The notes under the pieces were generated by a model that was not told the origin of the DNA, ran no database searches, and saw only the letters and a program-made list of their open reading frames with translations. The position numbers and the translations under genes were made by a program. A DNA stretch of 64,000 bases from Pseudomonas sp. Irchel s3h14. Its GTDB lineage: Bacteria > Pseudomonadota > Gammaproteobacteria > Pseudomonadales > Pseudomonadaceae. The stretch covers positions 682,001 through 746,000 of the forward strand of contig NZ_FYDJ01000001.1 in assembly GCF_900187425.1 (NCBI RefSeq). Direction: 5' to 3'. Positions 27,750-36,073 of the stretch are shown one piece after another (position 1 is the first letter of the stretch; each line of letters begins with the position of its first letter).

Positions 27750-29432
27750 TTACTCGGGCAGGGCGATCGGGCCGATCTCGTTGAACACATCTCCTGGACC
27801 CGGGTTCTCGGCGTGAGTTTCACCGCCGAAGTGTTTCATGATGCCCCACACCGCATTGAGCGAGGTCTGCACCGCGCCTTCGACCCACGCAGGCGTCCAC
27901 GAAACATCGTCACCGGCGATGAAAATGCCGCGCTGCTCGGCCGGCATGTCGGTCTGCATGAAGTGCGCGTACATGCGCTGGTTGTAGCGATAGTGACCGG
28001 GCAGCGCGCCCTTGAAAGCACCGAGGAAATGCGGGTCGGCTTCCCAGGACACGGTGATCGGATCGCCAATGATCCGCGCCGCGATATCGACTTTCGGATA
28101 GATCTTCTTCAACGCATCCAGCGCCAGTTTCACGCGTTTTTCCACGGGTTGCGGGAGCATTTTCAGCGCGTCGCTCATCCACGAGTACGACAGGCAAATC
28201 ACGCCCGGCTTGTCGTCGCCATTGTCGAACAGGTAGGTGCCACGGGTCAGGCGATCGGTGAGGGTCATGCTCATCAGGTCGCGGCCGGTTTCCGGATCCT
28301 TGTCCTTCCAGAATGGCCGGTCGACCATCACGAAGGTTTTCGACGATTGCATGTAGCGCGTACGGTCGAGGGCCATCCACATCTTTTGCGAGAAAAGGCT
28401 TTCGTCGCATTCGATCTGGGTGGTCAGCAGCCAGCTCTGGCACGTGGTCAGCACCGCTGCGTATTCGCGGGTGTCGCCCCAGTTATCGGTGACGGCAAAG
28501 CGCCCGTCCGCCGCGTGGGCAATTTTTTTCACGCCGGTACGCGGTGCGCCGTTGTGCAGCGAGCTGAGGCTGGTGCCTTCTGGCCAGTGCATGCAACGTT
28601 CCGGCACATGACGCCAGATCCCCAACGGTACTTGTTCCACGCCGCCGACCACCAAGTGCTGGTGATCGTCGCAGTTGGTCATGACCACACGGAAGATTTC
28701 CAGCATCGAGTTCGGGAAGTCCGAGTCCCAGCCGCCGGTACCGAAACCGACCTGACCAAACACTTCGCGGTGATGGAACGAGAGCTTGGCGAAAGCTTTG
28801 GAGGTGGCAACGAAGTCGTAGAACGTGCGGTCGTCCCACAGCGGGACGAGGGTGTTCCACAGCTCTTTGAGGCGCGGTACGTCGCGGTCGCGGATCGCTT
28901 GCTGGATATCCGAGAACTGCGAACCGGCTTCCAGCGCATCGGCCCAGGCGTCGGCGACTTCCTGGAACAGTGCAGGAAGATCCGCCAGTTTCTGTGCGTA
29001 ATGAGTCTGACCTTCGAGGTCGATCACCGTGCTGCCCGAGGCAGGTGTCAGCGGGTTCGGGAAAGGTTTGGTTTCGAGGCCGAGCTTGTCGACGTAGTGA
29101 TAAAACGCGGTGGACGACACCGGGAAACGCATGCCGCCGAGCTCGGCGATGATGCCTTCAGCGCCGTTGAATGCCTGGGAACGCAGACGGCCGCCCATTT
29201 TCGAGGCTTCGTAGACGACGGGTTTCAGGCCCAGTTTCATTAATTCGTACGCGGCCACCAGACCTGCGATGCCAGCACCGACAATCGCGACCTCAGCGCC
29301 ATGGTTGTGCGCAGGGATGCTGCCCAGACCGGCCGGGTGCTCGATCCAGTCGTCGAAGGCGAAGGGAAAGTCCGGACCGAAAATGGTGACTGGTTTTTTA
29401 CCGTCTGCAGGATGGCGATTGTTCTTGTTCAT
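27750..29432 (-). CDS. davB: L-lysine 2-monooxygenase (flavin amine oxidase)
   Basis: 560 residues, the DavB length. The dinucleotide fold VAIVGAGIAGLVAAYELMKLGLKPVVYE lies near residues 48-75 and ELGGMRFPVSSTAFYHYVDKLGLETKPFPNP follows. The N-terminus MNKNNRHPADGKKPVTIFGPDFPFAFDDWIEHPAGLG matches P. putida DavB almost word for word as recalled. It oxidatively decarboxylates lysine to 5-aminovaleramide. First gene of davBA. Confidence 0.94.
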   Translation of the reverse strand: MNKNNRHPADGKKPVTIFGPDFPFAFDDWIEHPAGLGSIPAHNHGAEVAIVGAGIAGLVAAYELMKLGLKPVVYEASKMGGRLRSQAFNGAEGIIAELGGMRFPVSSTAFYHYVDKLGLETKPFPNPLTPASGSTVIDLEGQTHYAQKLADLPALFQEVADAWADALEAGSQFSDIQQAIRDRDVPRLKELWNTLVPLWDDRTFYDFVATSKAFAKLSFHHREVFGQVGFGTGGWDSDFPNSMLEIFRVVMTNCDDHQHLVVGGVEQVPLGIWRHVPERCMHWPEGTSLSSLHNGAPRTGVKKIAHAADGRFAVTDNWGDTREYAAVLTTCQSWLLTTQIECDESLFSQKMWMALDRTRYMQSSKTFVMVDRPFWKDKDPETGRDLMSMTLTDRLTRGTYLFDNGDDKPGVICLSYSWMSDALKMLPQPVEKRVKLALDALKKIYPKVDIAARIIGDPITVSWEADPHFLGAFKGALPGHYRYNQRMYAHFMQTDMPAEQRGIFIAGDDVSWTPAWVEGAVQTSLNAVWGIMKHFGGETHAENPGPGDVFNEIGPIALPE

Positions 29433-29653
29433 GGCTGACCTTGCTGGCGACCGGACGCGGCATGTGCGTCTGAGTATAGGAAAAGATGGCAGCCATTCTA
29501 GAGAGCGTAGAACACGTTAATAAGACGCAATGTGTCGTCGTTTTGCTAAATATTTGATCAGAATGACGATGGATTGCTACACATCGTCAATGTGGGAGCC
29601 GAGCTTGCTCGCGATGAGACCCTCCCAGACACCAAAGAGCTATCGGCAAAAAC
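29433..29653. other. Intergenic region with single extragenic palindrome
   Basis: 221 bases between the Lrp-type gene and davB, both on the minus strand. An unpaired REP-like unit (GTGGGAGCCGAGCTTGCTCGCGATG) lies at 29592-29616. The part nearest davB should hold its promoter; I could not pick one with confidence. Confidence 0.6.
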
Positions 29654-30115
29654 TCAAACCGGTTGCCCCCGATCAATCTTGCTACTCAAGATGATCGACG
29701 TAGTCGTCTTCTCCACCCCATCCACACTGCCGATCTGATCCAGCAACTGATCCAGCTGCTCAGGTGAATCGGTGCGCAACCACGCCACGTAATCAAATTC
29801 GCCACTGACCGCGCACAACTGCTGCACCTGAGCCATCGCGCTGAGACGTCGCAACACTTCCTTGCCCGAGCGTGGTTGTACCGTGATCCCGACGTACGCC
29901 TGCAAGCCGCCATCCACGACACGTTGACCCAAGCGCACGCCATAACCGGTGATCACCTTGGCCTTTTCCAGCCGCGCCAGCCGCGAAGTAACGGTGGTGC
30001 GGGCGATGCCCAGTTGGCGGGCGAGCATGGCTACGCTCTCGCGGGCATTGATCTGCAGGGCTGCAATCAATTGACGATCGATTTCGTCAAGAACGGGCGG
30101 GCGGGTGTCAGGCAA
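29654..30115 (-). CDS. Lrp/AsnC-family regulator
   Basis: 153 residues if it starts at TTG 30115 (LPDTRPPVLDEIDRQLIAALQ), 7 bases after GGAG; a GTG at 30172 gives a longer 172-residue form with no ribosome site. Helix-turn-helix RESVAMLARQLGIARTTVTSRLARLEKAKVI, then an AsnC-type RAM domain (GITVQPRSGKEVLRRLSAM...). Placed upstream of davBA in the same direction, it probably responds to an amino acid and controls that operon, by analogy with Lrp regulators of lysine catabolism. Confidence 0.88.
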   Translation of the reverse strand: MPDTRPPVLDEIDRQLIAALQINARESVAMLARQLGIARTTVTSRLARLEKAKVITGYGVRLGQRVVDGGLQAYVGITVQPRSGKEVLRRLSAMAQVQQLCAVSGEFDYVAWLRTDSPEQLDQLLDQIGSVDGVEKTTTSIILSSKIDRGQPV

Positions 30116-30291
30116 AGGTCGTCTCCAGCGGCGTAGATCAATGGGTTGGCATGTTACAGGCACATCTCGCACAGCGGATGTTTGATCTAGCCTTCAGTAC
30201 CGTTCAGTCGATTTTTACCTGCGACAATTTGCCATAAGTAACTAGGTGGTACATTATTCCGCGCTTGTCACAAATGGGGAAAATTACCGAC

Positions 30292-32646
30292 ATGAATAAT
30301 TCTGGGGCTGCCGGCGGCGGCAAATGGTTGCTGTTGGGGCTGGGTGTCCTGATTGCATTGATCGGGCTCGGCCTGGCCGGTGGCGGCGGCTATCTGGTCT
30401 CGCTCGGCGGTAGTTGGTATTTCCTGCTGATGGGCCTGGCGATGCTGGTTTCCGGGTTGATGATCGCCCGTCGTAAGCCGCAGGGGGCGTTGTTGTATGG
30501 CTTGGCGTTGATCCTTACTGCGATCTGGGCGGTGTGGGACACCGGTTTTGAATACTGGCCGTTGGTCTCTCGGGTGCTGACGTTTGCCGTAATCGGTCTG
30601 GTTGTCGCGCTGGTCTATCCGACGTTGGTGCGTGCTTCGGGTGCGACCGCAGGCCGTGGCGCTTACGGCCTGGCCGGCATTCTGGGCGTTGGTGTTGTTG
30701 CAACGCTCGCCTACATGTTCGTGCCGACCCACGTGGTCAAGGCCAGCAGTGAACCTGCGGTGACACCGGTCGCACCGGGCACCGAACAGAAAGACTGGGC
30801 CCATTGGGGCAATACCACTGCTGGCAACCGCTTTGCCGCGCTGGATCAGATCAACAAGGGCAATATCGACAAATTGCAGGTGGCCTGGACCTTCCGCACC
30901 GGCGACATCCCGCAAAGTACTGGTGCTGGGGCTGAAGACCAGAACACGCCGCTGCAAATCGGTGACACGGTCTACACCTGCACCGCCTACGGCAAAGTCT
31001 TCGCCCTGGATGCCGACACCGGCGCCCAGCGCTGGAAGTTTGACCCACAAGGCACCGCGCCAAACTGGCAGCGTTGCCGGGGTCTGGGTTACTCCGAAAC
31101 TCCCGCGTCTTCGGACAATCAGCCAACGGCCTGTACGAAACGTCTGTTTCTGCCGACCGGCGATGCGCGTCTGATCGCGATCAATGCTGAAACCGGCAAA
31201 CCCTGCGAAGAGTTCGGCAACAAAGGCACCGTCGATCTGACAACCGATATGGGCGAAGTAAAGCCCGGCTACTACCAACAAACCTCGACCCCATTGGTCG
31301 CAGGTGACGTGGTAATCGTCGGTGGTCGCGTGGCCGATAACTATTCCACCGGAGAACCGCCAGGCGTAGTCCGTGCGTACGACGTGCGTAGTGGTGAACT
31401 GGTGTGGGCGTGGGATCCGGGCAATCCGAACACCACCAAACGTCCGCCGGCCGGTGAGACCTATACCCGTGGCACACCGAACGTCTGGTCGGCCATGTCC
31501 TACGACGCCAAACTCGGTCTGGTTTACCTGCCAACCGGCAACGCCACCCCGGACTTCTTCGGCGGTCAACGTACGGAGTTCGACGACAAGTGGAACTCGT
31601 CCATCGTCGCCATCGACGTGAGGACCGGTCAGGTGCGCTGGCATTTCCAGACCACTCATCACGACTTGTGGGACTTCGACCTGCCTGCACAACCGCTGCT
31701 GTACGACGTCCCTGACGAGAAGGGCGCAATGCAGCCGGCCTTGGCGCAAGTCACCAAGCAGGGCGAGATCTTCCTGCTCAACCGTGAAACCGGTGTGCCG
31801 ATCGCACGCGTCGAAGAGCGCCCGGTGCCTCAGGGCAATGTGCCCGGCGAACGCTACTCGCCGACTCAGCCGTTCTCGGTGGACATGCCGTCAATCGGCA
31901 ACAAGACACTGACCGAGTCCGACATGTGGGGCGCGACACCGTTCGACCAATTGATGTGCCGCATCCAGTTCAAAGGCATGCGCCACGAAGGCGTCTACAC
32001 CCCGCCGGGCATGGACCGTGCGTTGCAATTCCCGGGCTCATTGGGCGGTATGAACTGGGGCAGCGTCTCGGTTGATCCGAACACGAATTACATGTTCGTC
32101 AACGACATGCGCCTGGGCCTGGCCAACTACATGATCCCGCGCAACAAGATCGCCGCCGGGGCCAGTGGTATCGAAATGGGCGTCGTACCACAGGAAGGCA
32201 CGCCGTTCGGTGCGATGCGCGAACGCTTCCTCTCCGCGGCCGGCATTCCGTGCCAGAAACCACCGTTCGGCACCATGTCCGCCATCGACCTCAAGACCCA
32301 CAAACTGATGTGGCAAGTCCCGGTCGGCACCGTGCAAGACACCGGTCCGCTGGGCATTCGCATGCACCTGCCGATCCCGATCGGCATGCCGACCCTCGGT
32401 GCTTCCCTGGCCACCCAGTCGGGCCTGCTGTTCTTCGCCGGCACCCAGGATTTCTATCTGCGTGCTTTCGATACGGGTAACGGTAATGAAATCTGGAAGG
32501 CTCGTTTGCCTGTGGGTAGCCAGTCGGGTCCGATGACCTACGTTTCACCGAAAACCGGCAAGCAGTACATCCTGCTCACCGTTGGCGGTGCGCGTCAGTC
32601 GACGGATCGTGGTGACTACGTGATTGCGTATGCCTTGCCGAAGTAA
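30292..32646 (+). CDS. gcd: PQQ-dependent membrane glucose dehydrogenase
   Basis: 784 residues from ATG 30292; starts at 30274 and 30265 are possible, and the GGGGA site is 11 bases from 30292. Five hydrophobic helices in residues 5-140 anchor it in the inner membrane. An eight-bladed quinoprotein propeller follows (NTPLQIGDTVYTCTAYGKVFALDADTGAQRWKFDP, CRGLGY, SAMSYDAKLGLVYLPTGNATPDFFG, ending GKQYILLTVGGARQSTDRGDYVIAYALPK). It oxidises glucose to gluconolactone in the periplasm and passes electrons to ubiquinone. Close to the pqq genes that make its cofactor. Confidence 0.95.
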   Translation: MNNSGAAGGGKWLLLGLGVLIALIGLGLAGGGGYLVSLGGSWYFLLMGLAMLVSGLMIARRKPQGALLYGLALILTAIWAVWDTGFEYWPLVSRVLTFAVIGLVVALVYPTLVRASGATAGRGAYGLAGILGVGVVATLAYMFVPTHVVKASSEPAVTPVAPGTEQKDWAHWGNTTAGNRFAALDQINKGNIDKLQVAWTFRTGDIPQSTGAGAEDQNTPLQIGDTVYTCTAYGKVFALDADTGAQRWKFDPQGTAPNWQRCRGLGYSETPASSDNQPTACTKRLFLPTGDARLIAINAETGKPCEEFGNKGTVDLTTDMGEVKPGYYQQTSTPLVAGDVVIVGGRVADNYSTGEPPGVVRAYDVRSGELVWAWDPGNPNTTKRPPAGETYTRGTPNVWSAMSYDAKLGLVYLPTGNATPDFFGGQRTEFDDKWNSSIVAIDVRTGQVRWHFQTTHHDLWDFDLPAQPLLYDVPDEKGAMQPALAQVTKQGEIFLLNRETGVPIARVEERPVPQGNVPGERYSPTQPFSVDMPSIGNKTLTESDMWGATPFDQLMCRIQFKGMRHEGVYTPPGMDRALQFPGSLGGMNWGSVSVDPNTNYMFVNDMRLGLANYMIPRNKIAAGASGIEMGVVPQEGTPFGAMRERFLSAAGIPCQKPPFGTMSAIDLKTHKLMWQVPVGTVQDTGPLGIRMHLPIPIGMPTLGASLATQSGLLFFAGTQDFYLRAFDTGNGNEIWKARLPVGSQSGPMTYVSPKTGKQYILLTVGGARQSTDRGDYVIAYALPK

Positions 32647-32667
32647 AGGCTGAATCGCAGGAACGAG

Positions 32668-32694
32668 AAAGCCGCGCAATTGCGCGGCTTTTTC
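32668..32694. terminator. Bidirectional terminator after gcd
   Basis: AAAGCCGCGCA and TGCGCGGCTTT form an 11-base stem with a T run on the plus strand and A run giving Ts on the minus strand. It lies between the convergent gcd and the gene at 32709. Confidence 0.9.
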
Positions 32695-32708
32695 GTACCT
32701 GCGAATTG

Positions 32709-33440
32709 TTATCGCCGTAAAGCGTTGTCGATGAGTTCGATCTGAAAGCGATACCGCGCATTTACATGTTTGAGAAGCATTGCTCCGATTGAAATCCCAA
32801 GCACCAGAGCGATCACCATCAGCAAAGCAGTATTTCCCAGATTGCCAGCCACCGGGCCAGCCATCAGGGTCTTGTTTAGCCATGGGAGGCCACCAAACTC
32901 CTTAGTGCAAACGTAAGCCGTACCGAGAAGTGCAAGGCCTGCGGCTTTTTCTCCAAAGAAATAGGCGACTCGAGCTTCCGCGCGATTTATTTTGAGTTCG
33001 AGCCAATACTTTGCGTTAGCCAATGCTTTTTCAGGGTGGTTTTTCAGGGCTTCGACGAAGTCGCTCTCGTGCGTAATGTCCGCCAGCATGTTTCTCAAAC
33101 TGATGGTTTTCCATCGGGCTAGTGTCCAGGCTGATGCGACGATGGGGGTCAGCAGGGACGCCAATGTAGAGAGAGTGGATAACAGGATTAGAACGAGTAC
33201 AACGTTTTTCATCGTATCCGGTAACAGTGATTGAGATGTGTGCCAATAGGCCAGCAGCGCTGCGATTCCAATCCCTACTGCACCTCCTAGAAGAGACCAA
33301 TTAGCGAAGCGTTCTGCACGCAGCTCTATCCCTGTGCGTCGTGAGGCTGCCTTTCGAGGTTCGCATTTACTTAAGTACTCAAGAACCTTGATGGTTTCAT
33401 CGAGATTGTTATCCGGCGGGTCCTTTTCCATGCTGCTCAT
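32709..33440 (-). CDS. Orphan four-helix membrane protein
   Basis: 243 residues; ATG 33440 is 6 bases after AGGAG. Hydrophobic segments near residues 48-68, 78-105, 160-178 and 205-228, with a soluble stretch of about 45 residues (HESDFVEALKNHPEKALANAKYWLELKINRAEA) between the second and third. Not recognised as a known family. Codon use and base content look lower in G+C than the flanking housekeeping genes, consistent with acquired DNA. Function unknown. Confidence 0.72.
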   Translation of the reverse strand: MSSMEKDPPDNNLDETIKVLEYLSKCEPRKAASRRTGIELRAERFANWSLLGGAVGIGIAALLAYWHTSQSLLPDTMKNVVLVLILLSTLSTLASLLTPIVASAWTLARWKTISLRNMLADITHESDFVEALKNHPEKALANAKYWLELKINRAEARVAYFFGEKAAGLALLGTAYVCTKEFGGLPWLNKTLMAGPVAGNLGNTALLMVIALVLGISIGAMLLKHVNARYRFQIELIDNALRR

Positions 33441-33680
33441 TTGTTGCTCCTTTTTGTGTGACGTACAAGTTTTCGCAGTAAGAGAACACTATTAAAAAAA
33501 CGCGCCTAAAAACTCTAAGCATAAAAAACCCGCTCAATTTGTGCTTGGTCGCTTGCGCAACCCTAGGCATGGCGGGTGTGTTGACAGCGAGACTATTTAG
33601 AACTGCTTTGTTTTTCAACTAGGTTGTACAAAAGAGCGGGTGCTTTGTGACGGTGATCTATTACAAAATGCAAGAAAGAC

Positions 33681-34802
33681 CTAGGTTCGTAGGTGTAAGC
33701 CATTATTGTTTTCGACAACCTCGGCAAACACCTCCCGAAATCGCCTCATCTCCGCATCGGTGCCCACACTGACCCGAACCCAGGTCGGCCAGCTCTGCCA
33801 CACACGTCCTATCAGGACGCCGCGCTCGGCAAGTGCGTGCACGACGCCTTCAGCCGGGCGTTTGACGTCGATCATGAAGCAATTGGCTTGCGACGCCGTG
33901 CAGCGAAAGCCGCGTGCTTTCAGCCAGGTAATGGTCTCGTCGCGCAACCGGGCGTTGTTTTGTTTTCGCTGCGGAAGCAGTTCAGTGTCTTCAAGGCTGG
34001 CTATGCCGCCCAGCAGTGTCGGGATGGCCGGCACGTTGTAACCGCCGAAGACTTCAAGTTGCTCAAGCAACGTCGGGTGACCCACCGCAATGCCGAGACG
34101 TGCGCCGGCCATGCCGTAGATTTTCGAGAAGGTGCGCAACACCAGCAGGTCTGGATGTTCCTTGACCAGCGGAATGCAGGTCGGCGCATCCGAGAAGTCA
34201 ATGTAAGCCTCATCCACCAGCAGGATTGAACCCTTGGGCTTTTCGGCCAGCGCCCGTTCGATGTCCGCGCGCGGGGTGACGGTGCCTGTCGGATTATTCG
34301 GATTACACACGTAGATCAATCCAGCGTGCGGGTCAGCTGCCAGCATCCCGGGAATGTCGTGAGCATGCTTGGTGTTGAGTGGCACTTCATGCACCGAGAC
34401 TTTTCGGCCGCGCGCTGCTTCAGCGGGATCTTCATAAGAAGGAACGGCCATCACCAGGCTGCCGTTTTGTGTGAAGGCGTGCACCGCGTGCTGCAACACC
34501 GCTTTGGAACCGCAGTAGGTCTGAACGTATTCTTCTGGCACACCCTGCTGTCGTGCGAACAGCGCATTGAGTGCGTATTGGGTTTTATAGGGATAGCGGC
34601 CGCATAAGGCGATCCCTTGCTGCATCGCCTGTCTGGCGGATTGCGCCGGTCCCCACGGGCTTTCATTGAAGTTGATCAGCACTTCATCCGAAGGGGCTGG
34701 CGCGGTGACGGCCGGGGTTTGCGCACGGACCCACGGCGTATGCGCCAGAAACGGCAGCACGGCAGCAAAACCCATGATCGAGCGGCGAGTGACATCAACC
34801 AT
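33681..34802 (-). CDS. ptaA: Tat-exported periplasmic transaminase, PtaA-like
   Basis: 373 residues. Twin-arginine leader TRRSIMGFAAVLPFLAH (Arg6-Arg7) with probable cleavage after VRA (residue 27). The rest is a fold-I aminotransferase like HisC: NPNNPTG (168-174), DEAY (197-200), PLP lysine Lys227 in TFSKIYGMAGARLG. A cytoplasmic HisC would have no leader. This matches PtaA of P. fluorescens, which converts the glutamate side chain of pyoverdine to alpha-ketoglutarate in the periplasm (recalled). No pyoverdine genes are adjacent. ATG 34802 is 5 bases after GGGAG. Confidence 0.8.
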   Translation of the reverse strand: MVDVTRRSIMGFAAVLPFLAHTPWVRAQTPAVTAPAPSDEVLINFNESPWGPAQSARQAMQQGIALCGRYPYKTQYALNALFARQQGVPEEYVQTYCGSKAVLQHAVHAFTQNGSLVMAVPSYEDPAEAARGRKVSVHEVPLNTKHAHDIPGMLAADPHAGLIYVCNPNNPTGTVTPRADIERALAEKPKGSILLVDEAYIDFSDAPTCIPLVKEHPDLLVLRTFSKIYGMAGARLGIAVGHPTLLEQLEVFGGYNVPAIPTLLGGIASLEDTELLPQRKQNNARLRDETITWLKARGFRCTASQANCFMIDVKRPAEGVVHALAERGVLIGRVWQSWPTWVRVSVGTDAEMRRFREVFAEVVENNNGLHLRT

Positions 34803-34952
34803 AAAAACTCCCTTTTCTGAACGTCAGTTGCGCCTAGGCTTTGATTGGCCAGACAGTTGTGTGACGAGAGGGGCTACGGTTGATTTAGTCGAGGCTGGAC
34901 GCCAACAGTAACGCGTAGTCGAATGCGAAACCGGGGATGCGAGGCGATGGAA

Positions 34953-35606
34953 ATGACCAGGAAGATGCCTCCCGCTGTGCGGGAACATGCAGTGCAGATT
35001 GCCCATCACGAAATGGCGCACTACGTCATTGCCCGAGCCTTGGGGTTTGAAACGGGCGGCGTGACTCTGACAGTGACCATGGATTTAAGGCATCAAGGCG
35101 GGGCGTCCATTAGCTTGGTGCGGTCAATTTCGTCGATGGAAGCCATGAGGGAACATCTGGAAGCTCGGATGATGGTCCTGTTTGCTGGCGCTATGGGGCA
35201 GACATTAGCTTCAAAGCCTTCGCCCAAAAAAATCGTCGATAAGTCGAAAGCGACAGCCATCCTCAAAGGAGAGTTCGGGGCGGAACAGGATTACGCAAAA
35301 ATAAGGGAGTTACGGCATTTGCTGCGCAATATCACCTACCCCGATACGGATCCGGCTTCGTCTGACCGCATAGCGGCTGAGCTGAAAGAGATTACTGAGC
35401 GCGTGTGGTTTCGGACTCAAAAAATCGTCGAGGCATTGGCCGATACGATTACCGAGTTGGGAGGGACGGTGGTAGACGGCATGGTCATCGTGGAACAGTG
35501 GGGTAGGGCGGCGGATACGTATGAGGTCGTGTTGACGGGGGAGATGCTTGAACGGCTGCGGCCGGTGCAGGCCATTCCTTCGTTAACTGTTGCTTCTAAA
35601 AGTTGA
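34953..35606 (+). CDS. M41-like (FtsH peptidase-like) HExxH protein
   Basis: 217 residues from ATG 34953, 8 bases after GAGG; ATGs at 34947 and 34923 are possible. His19-Glu20-Met21-Ala22-His23 (HEMAH) fits an HExxH zinc site. MMVLFAGAMGQTLAS and GEFGAEQDYAKIREL echo the FtsH M41 segments LGGRAAEEL and GAxxDxxxA, the Asp of which is the third zinc ligand. No AAA ATPase domain and no membrane helix. It could be a stand-alone protease or an inactive homologue; substrate unknown. No operon partner. Confidence 0.7.
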   Translation: MTRKMPPAVREHAVQIAHHEMAHYVIARALGFETGGVTLTVTMDLRHQGGASISLVRSISSMEAMREHLEARMMVLFAGAMGQTLASKPSPKKIVDKSKATAILKGEFGAEQDYAKIRELRHLLRNITYPDTDPASSDRIAAELKEITERVWFRTQKIVEALADTITELGGTVVDGMVIVEQWGRAADTYEVVLTGEMLERLRPVQAIPSLTVASKS

Positions 35607-35707
35607 AGGTGATCTGCGCGTATGAAGATTGGAAGCCCCGAAAAGTCGGGGCGTATTTCAAGGAAGAGCTGCCGGTATTCTTCGGACTTCGCCGCAGTCC
35701 GAGCAGG

Positions 35708-35983
35708 TCACCGTGTCAGCACCTTCACCACATCATCAATCACCGCTTTGCTCATTGCCGTCAGATAGTGCGCGGCCCGGGCGTGGCGGTCGGTGTCTTT
35801 TGCGTAGGCGGCATCCACAGCAAGCGCTTTGGCTATGAAAAGAAAATCAGATGCCTGTGCCAGCGCGTCGCTGATAGGGACGCCAGCGCGGACGTTGAAC
35901 AGCGCTTGATTCGAGCAATAAATCAACGGGGTAAAGCCGATGGTTTTCAGTTCTGAAGGTTCGGACGGGTTTGTTTTGCTCAT
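35708..35983 (-). CDS. DUF3077-like small protein
   Basis: 91 residues. The core FNVRAGVPISDALAQASDFLFIAKALAVDAAY followed by HYLTAMSKAVIDDVVKVL fits the Pseudomonas DUF3077 pattern as I recall it; function is unknown. ATG 35983 is 7 bases after AGGAG. Part of that ribosome site lies in the outer stem of the leader structure at 35992-36073, so translation is probably regulated by folding. Confidence 0.8.
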   Translation of the reverse strand: MSKTNPSEPSELKTIGFTPLIYCSNQALFNVRAGVPISDALAQASDFLFIAKALAVDAAYAKDTDRHARAAHYLTAMSKAVIDDVVKVLTR

Positions 35984-35991
35984 GGTCTAGC

Positions 35992-36073
35992 TCCTAAGCT
36001 TGATGAGCTGCCACTTTCGTTTCCAAGCGAATGGGTGGCAGCTGTGCGCAGGTTGGAAACCGGGAGCTTAGGA
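35992..36073 (-). promoter_or_regulatory. Candidate leader RNA: stem enclosing an H-type pseudoknot, over the ribosome site
   Basis: Three perfect inverted repeats are interleaved. Outer P1 pairs 35992-36000 with 36065-36073 (TCCTAAGCT/AGCTTAGGA, 9 bp). P2 pairs 36019-36026 with 36053-36060 (GTTTCCAA/TTGGAAAC, 8 bp). P3 pairs 36006-36014 with 36035-36043 (AGCTGCCAC/GTGGCAGCT, 9 bp). P2 and P3 cross, which gives a pseudoknot inside P1. P1 includes the AGGA of the DUF3077-like gene's ribosome site, 9 bases before its ATG. The pairings are seen directly; RNA function is inferred. Use as nested DNA operators is an alternative. Confidence 0.6.

Noticed and set aside
26658..29243. 861-codon frame on the plus strand
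   Set aside because: It runs antisense through pqqF, davA and davB, crosses gene borders and has unlikely His/Val/Gly-rich composition; a GC-rich codon shadow.
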